Shown here piece after piece: positions 61,422 through 64,000 of a DNA stretch of 64,000 nucleotides. The position numbers and the translations under genes are program-made. Each line of letters begins with the position of its first letter. The first letter of the stretch is position 1. The notes under the pieces were generated by a model. It saw only the letters and a program-made list of their open reading frames with translations. It was not told the origin of the DNA and did not search any database. Source of the stretch: Thermoguttaceae bacterium (GTDB lineage: Bacteria; Planctomycetota; Planctomycetia; Pirellulales; Thermoguttaceae); assembly GCA_017434455.1 (NCBI GenBank), contig JAFRFG010000010.1:1-64000 (forward strand), written 5' to 3'.

Positions 61422-62906
61422 TTACTCCACCTCCGCGGCCAGTTCCAGCGCTTTGAGCGAAGCGCGGGCCTTGTTAATGCTCTCCTGGTACTCCTTCTCG
61501 GGGACCGAGTCGGCCACGATCCCCGCGCCGCTTCTCACGAAGACCTTCCCGTTCTTTTTGTAGGCGATCCGGATCGCGATACAGGTGTCCATATTCCGGG
61601 CGAAATCGATATATCCGATGGCGCCTCCGTAGATCCCCCTCTTGTTGTTCTCCAGCTCTCCGATCAGCTGGCAGGCGCGGATCTTCGGCGCGCCGCTTAA
61701 GGTCCCCGCGGGAAGCACCGCCTCGATCGCGTCGAAAGCGTCGCAGTCGTCCCGGATTTCCCCGCGCACCGTGGAGCCGATGTGCATCACGTGAGAAAAA
61801 CGTAGGATAGAATGGAGTTTTTCGACTTCCACCGTCCCGAACTTCGAGATTTTCCCAAGATCGTTCCGGCCGAGGTCCACCAGCATATCATGCTCGGCGA
61901 GCTCCTTCTCGTCGGCGAGCAGGTCGGCTTCCAGGGCCCGGTCCTCTTCCTCGGTCTTTCCTCGGGGCCGTGTGCCGGCCAGCGGGAAGGTGTGCAGGAT
62001 CCCGTTTTCGAGTTTCACCAGCGTCTCGGGGCTCGCGCCGGCGACCTCCACGTCGCTCCCCGAGAAATAGAACATATAGGGGGACGGGTTCAACATTCGA
62101 AGCACCCGGTAGGCGTTTAAAAGACTCCCCTCAAAAGGGGCCTCCAGGCGGTTCGACAGAACGATCTGGAAGATATCCCCCTCCCGGATATAGGCCTTCC
62201 CCTTCTCCACCATCGAGCAGTAGCTCTCCCGGTCGAAGAGGGGCTTAACCTCTCCGGTCAGGTGTCCGCCGGGCTCTTCCTTCTTTTCCCCGAAGAGGAT
62301 CAGTCGGCGCATCTTTTCCAGTTCCATTACGGCCCGGTTGTATTCGGTCTGGACATCTTTCAGCGAGACATTGACGATCAAAAGGATCTTCTGCCGAAGG
62401 TGGTCAAAGCAGATCACCTTGTCGAAAAGCATCAGGTCCATGTCTTGGAAGGCCTCGGTATCCTGGACATCCCTTTTGATGGAAGGTTCGCTGTACTGCA
62501 GATAGTCGAACGAGAAATATCCGACCAGTCCCCCGGTAAAGGGGGGCATTCCCTCCAGGCGCGGGCTTTTGTAATGCCCGAGGATCGACCGGAGACATTC
62601 GGACGGATTCTTTGTCTCCACCGAAAGACCATCGGTTTGAAGCCGGCCGTCGGTGCAGGTAATGCTCATCTTCGGGTCGAAGCCCAAAAAGGTATACCTC
62701 CCCCATTTTTCCTGTTCGGCCACCGACTCGAGAAGGAAGACGTGGGTGGATACGTTTTTAAAGATTTTCAGCACCTCGATCGGCGTGCGGATATCGCTCA
62801 TCATCTCGATGCGCACCGGAGCCGCGTCGTATTTTCCCTCACGGGCCAGCGAGCGCAGCGTCTCCAGATCCGGTACGGTCTTGGGCGTTTGACTGTTCTT
62901 TGACAT
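61422..62906 (-). CDS. trpE: Anthranilate synthase component I
   Basis: 494 residues. It makes anthranilate from chorismate. The N-terminal feedback site has the Trp-binding LLES motif (VFLLESVAEQEKWGRYTFLG). The catalytic domain has LAGTRPRGKTEEEDRALEAD, LVDLGRNDLGKISKFGTVEV, HIGSTVRGEIRDDCDAFDAI and PAGTLSGAPKIRACQLIGEL. The LLES motif predicts tryptophan feedback. Its ribosome site AAAGGA is part of an 18-base duplicated sequence (62908-62945). Confidence 0.97.
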   Translation of the reverse strand: MSKNSQTPKTVPDLETLRSLAREGKYDAAPVRIEMMSDIRTPIEVLKIFKNVSTHVFLLESVAEQEKWGRYTFLGFDPKMSITCTDGRLQTDGLSVETKNPSECLRSILGHYKSPRLEGMPPFTGGLVGYFSFDYLQYSEPSIKRDVQDTEAFQDMDLMLFDKVICFDHLRQKILLIVNVSLKDVQTEYNRAVMELEKMRRLILFGEKKEEPGGHLTGEVKPLFDRESYCSMVEKGKAYIREGDIFQIVLSNRLEAPFEGSLLNAYRVLRMLNPSPYMFYFSGSDVEVAGASPETLVKLENGILHTFPLAGTRPRGKTEEEDRALEADLLADEKELAEHDMLVDLGRNDLGKISKFGTVEVEKLHSILRFSHVMHIGSTVRGEIRDDCDAFDAIEAVLPAGTLSGAPKIRACQLIGELENNKRGIYGGAIGYIDFARNMDTCIAIRIAYKKNGKVFVRSGAGIVADSVPEKEYQESINKARASLKALELAAEVE

Positions 62907-62907
62907 C

Positions 62908-62945
62908 GGATATTCCTTTCACTCCCAGGATATTCCTTTCACTCC
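62908..62945. repeat. 18-bp tandem duplication at the trpE ribosome site
   Basis: GGATATTCCTTTCACTCC occurs at 62908-62925 and again at 62928-62945. On the coding strand the first copy carries the stop codon of the ACT gene, and the second is the trpE ribosome-binding sequence. Confidence 0.8.
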
Positions 62946-63355
62946 AGGTTCTCCAGCATGAGATACCCCTTTGCCGTGAGAAATTCCTCCACCTCCATAA
63001 TATCGACCGAGCGGAGGATCGCCACCGGCCTGCGCGTCAGGTTGGAATAGGTCACGTATAGGTAGTCCAGGTTGATATTCCCCCGGTCAAGGATCTCAAG
63101 GAGGGAATTGAGACTCCCGCACTCGTCGCCGATCTCCGCGGCGGCCACGTAGTCGGTGTGGCAGAGGTACCCCGCCTCGTTCAAGCACGCGGACGCCTTG
63201 TCGGTATCCGACACAAGCATCCGGATTATGCCGAACTCGGCACTGTCGTTGGTCACCAGCGTGTTCATATTGATCTGCGCGTCGGCCAGCGTCTGGGTGA
63301 TCTTGTGCATGGCGCCGCGCTTGTTTTCCGCGAAGATGGACAGCTGTCTGATCAT
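62939..63355 (-). CDS. ACT-domain regulatory protein
   Basis: 138 residues, two tandem ACT domains (QLSIFAENKRGAMHKITQTL at 4-23, and LNSLLEILDRGNINLDYLYV near the middle), with no catalytic domain. Such stand-alone ACT proteins sit beside DAHP synthase or trp genes in Clostridia and relatives. They probably sense an aromatic amino acid and modulate the enzyme next door. It lies 18 bases after the DAHP synthase gene. No DNA-binding domain is seen. Confidence 0.85.
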   Translation of the reverse strand: MIRQLSIFAENKRGAMHKITQTLADAQINMNTLVTNDSAEFGIIRMLVSDTDKASACLNEAGYLCHTDYVAAAEIGDECGSLNSLLEILDRGNINLDYLYVTYSNLTRRPVAILRSVDIMEVEEFLTAKGYLMLENLE

Positions 63356-63373
63356 TTCTTTGTTCCCTTTCCC

Positions 63374-64000
63374 TTACTCGATTTCCGCGAGCTCTTCGAT
63401 GAGCTTCTTTGTCTTCTCCCAGCCGAGGCACGGATCGGTGATCGATTTTCCGAATACGTTTTCCCCGATCTTTTGGCTCCCGTCCTCCAGGTAGCTCTCC
63501 ACCATCAGCCCTTTGACCAGATCCCGGATCTCGCCGTTGAGCGATCGGCTGCGCATAATGTCCTTCGCGATGCGGATCTGCTCCAGATACTCTTTGCCGG
63601 AATTGTTGTGGTTCGCGTCGACGATCACCGCCGGGTTCTGAAGCCCGCTGTTTTGATAGAGCCGCAGGAGGCCGAGCAGGTTCTCGTAGTGATAGTTCGG
63701 ATGGCTGCGGCCAAAGTTGTCCACGTACCCGCGCAGGACCGCGTGCGCCAGCGGGTTTCCCGGGGTATGCACCTCCCAGCTGCGAAAGATGAATTCCTGC
63801 GGGCTCTGCGCCGCGGCGATGGAGTTCATCATCACGTTGATGTCTCCCGCGCTGGGGTTTTTCATCCCGACCGGCACCCCAAGCCCGCTGGAGACGAGGC
63901 GGTGCTCCTGATTTTCGACCGAACGGGCGCCGACGGCCACGTACCCGAGCAGATCCGACAGATAGCTGTAGTTGGAGGGATAGAGCATCTCGTCGGCGGC
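63374..64000 (-). CDS. 3-deoxy-7-phosphoheptulonate (DAHP) synthase, partial
   Basis: 209 C-terminal residues are visible; the 5' end lies beyond the window. First enzyme of aromatic amino-acid synthesis; condenses PEP with erythrose-4-phosphate. Class I (AroF/G/H-like) features: VAVGARSVENQEHRLVSSGL, VPVGMKNPSAGDINVMMNSI, VDANHNNSGKEYLEQI (metal His and Asp region) and GKSITDPCLGWEKTKKLIE. It is the most upstream gene seen of the aromatic operon. Any trp leader or promoter is outside the window. Confidence 0.9.
   Translation of the reverse strand, partial: AADEMLYPSNYSYLSDLLGYVAVGARSVENQEHRLVSSGLGVPVGMKNPSAGDINVMMNSIAAAQSPQEFIFRSWEVHTPGNPLAHAVLRGYVDNFGRSHPNYHYENLLGLLRLYQNSGLQNPAVIVDANHNNSGKEYLEQIRIAKDIMRSRSLNGEIRDLVKGLMVESYLEDGSQKIGENVFGKSITDPCLGWEKTKKLIEELAEIE

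Overview
The window is GC-rich bacterial chromosome, apart from a more AT-rich stretch at its left end. Gene content points to a strictly anaerobic member of the PVC superphylum. Planctomycetota (a gut or sediment lineage) is my best guess, but this is inference from gene families only. The anaerobic signs are the [FeFe]-hydrogenase maturase HydF, rubrerythrin and a hybrid-cluster protein whose N-terminal cysteine spacing is the strict-anaerobe type. The PVC-like signs are many Tat- or Sec-exported enzymes, a secreted FAD oxidoreductase with a discoidin-like tail, and ClpC.

Left end (1-4617): an integrated element sits in a tRNA-Arg(ACG) gene. A tyrosine integrase lies next to the tRNA 3' end. 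Behind it are a two-gene cassette (a Panacea-like/DUF488 fusion plus a probable dual-OB protein) with its own near-consensus promoter and terminator, a phage-type repressor with a lambda-like divergent operator/promoter region, and a PLD-like protein. The far end of the element lies outside the window. This is the most promising place for an undescribed, defence-like system.

Core block (4663-17211, mostly minus strand): SRP RNA and dnaX; a WecA/MraY-type transferase; an ABC ATPase translationally coupled to a large membrane-anchored protein; a MazG-like pyrophosphohydrolase; an exported FAD oxidoreductase; and three tandem near-copies of a secreted alkaline-phosphatase-superfamily phosphodiesterase.

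Plus-strand block (17384-23635): hydF, a helical protein of unknown function, argJ, an A-type Fe-S carrier, a CbpA-like DnaJ protein and an RluA-type pseudouridine synthase. mutS converges on this block.

Redox and envelope block (26589-45670): ArsR regulator, rubrerythrin, hcp, an exported DapA-like protein, an MBOAT acyltransferase, a TIM-barrel isomerase-like protein, clpC, a lipoprotein, an SDR epimerase, a CPBP protease, two exported double-GDPD proteins flanking an OleC-like acyl-adenylating enzyme, and an MBL-fold hydrolase.

Amino-acid and glycerol block (45702-54208): serC, proC, an SDR reductase, a Tat-exported protein, the glpF-glpK pair and a cysteine synthase.

Right end (54219-64000, minus strand): one compact aromatic amino-acid operon. 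In transcription order it is DAHP synthase (running off the window), ACT protein, trpE, trpG, trpD, trpC, trpF, trpB, trpA, aroQ-pheA, aroB. It covers entry into the shikimate pathway, the whole tryptophan branch and the committed step to phenylalanine.
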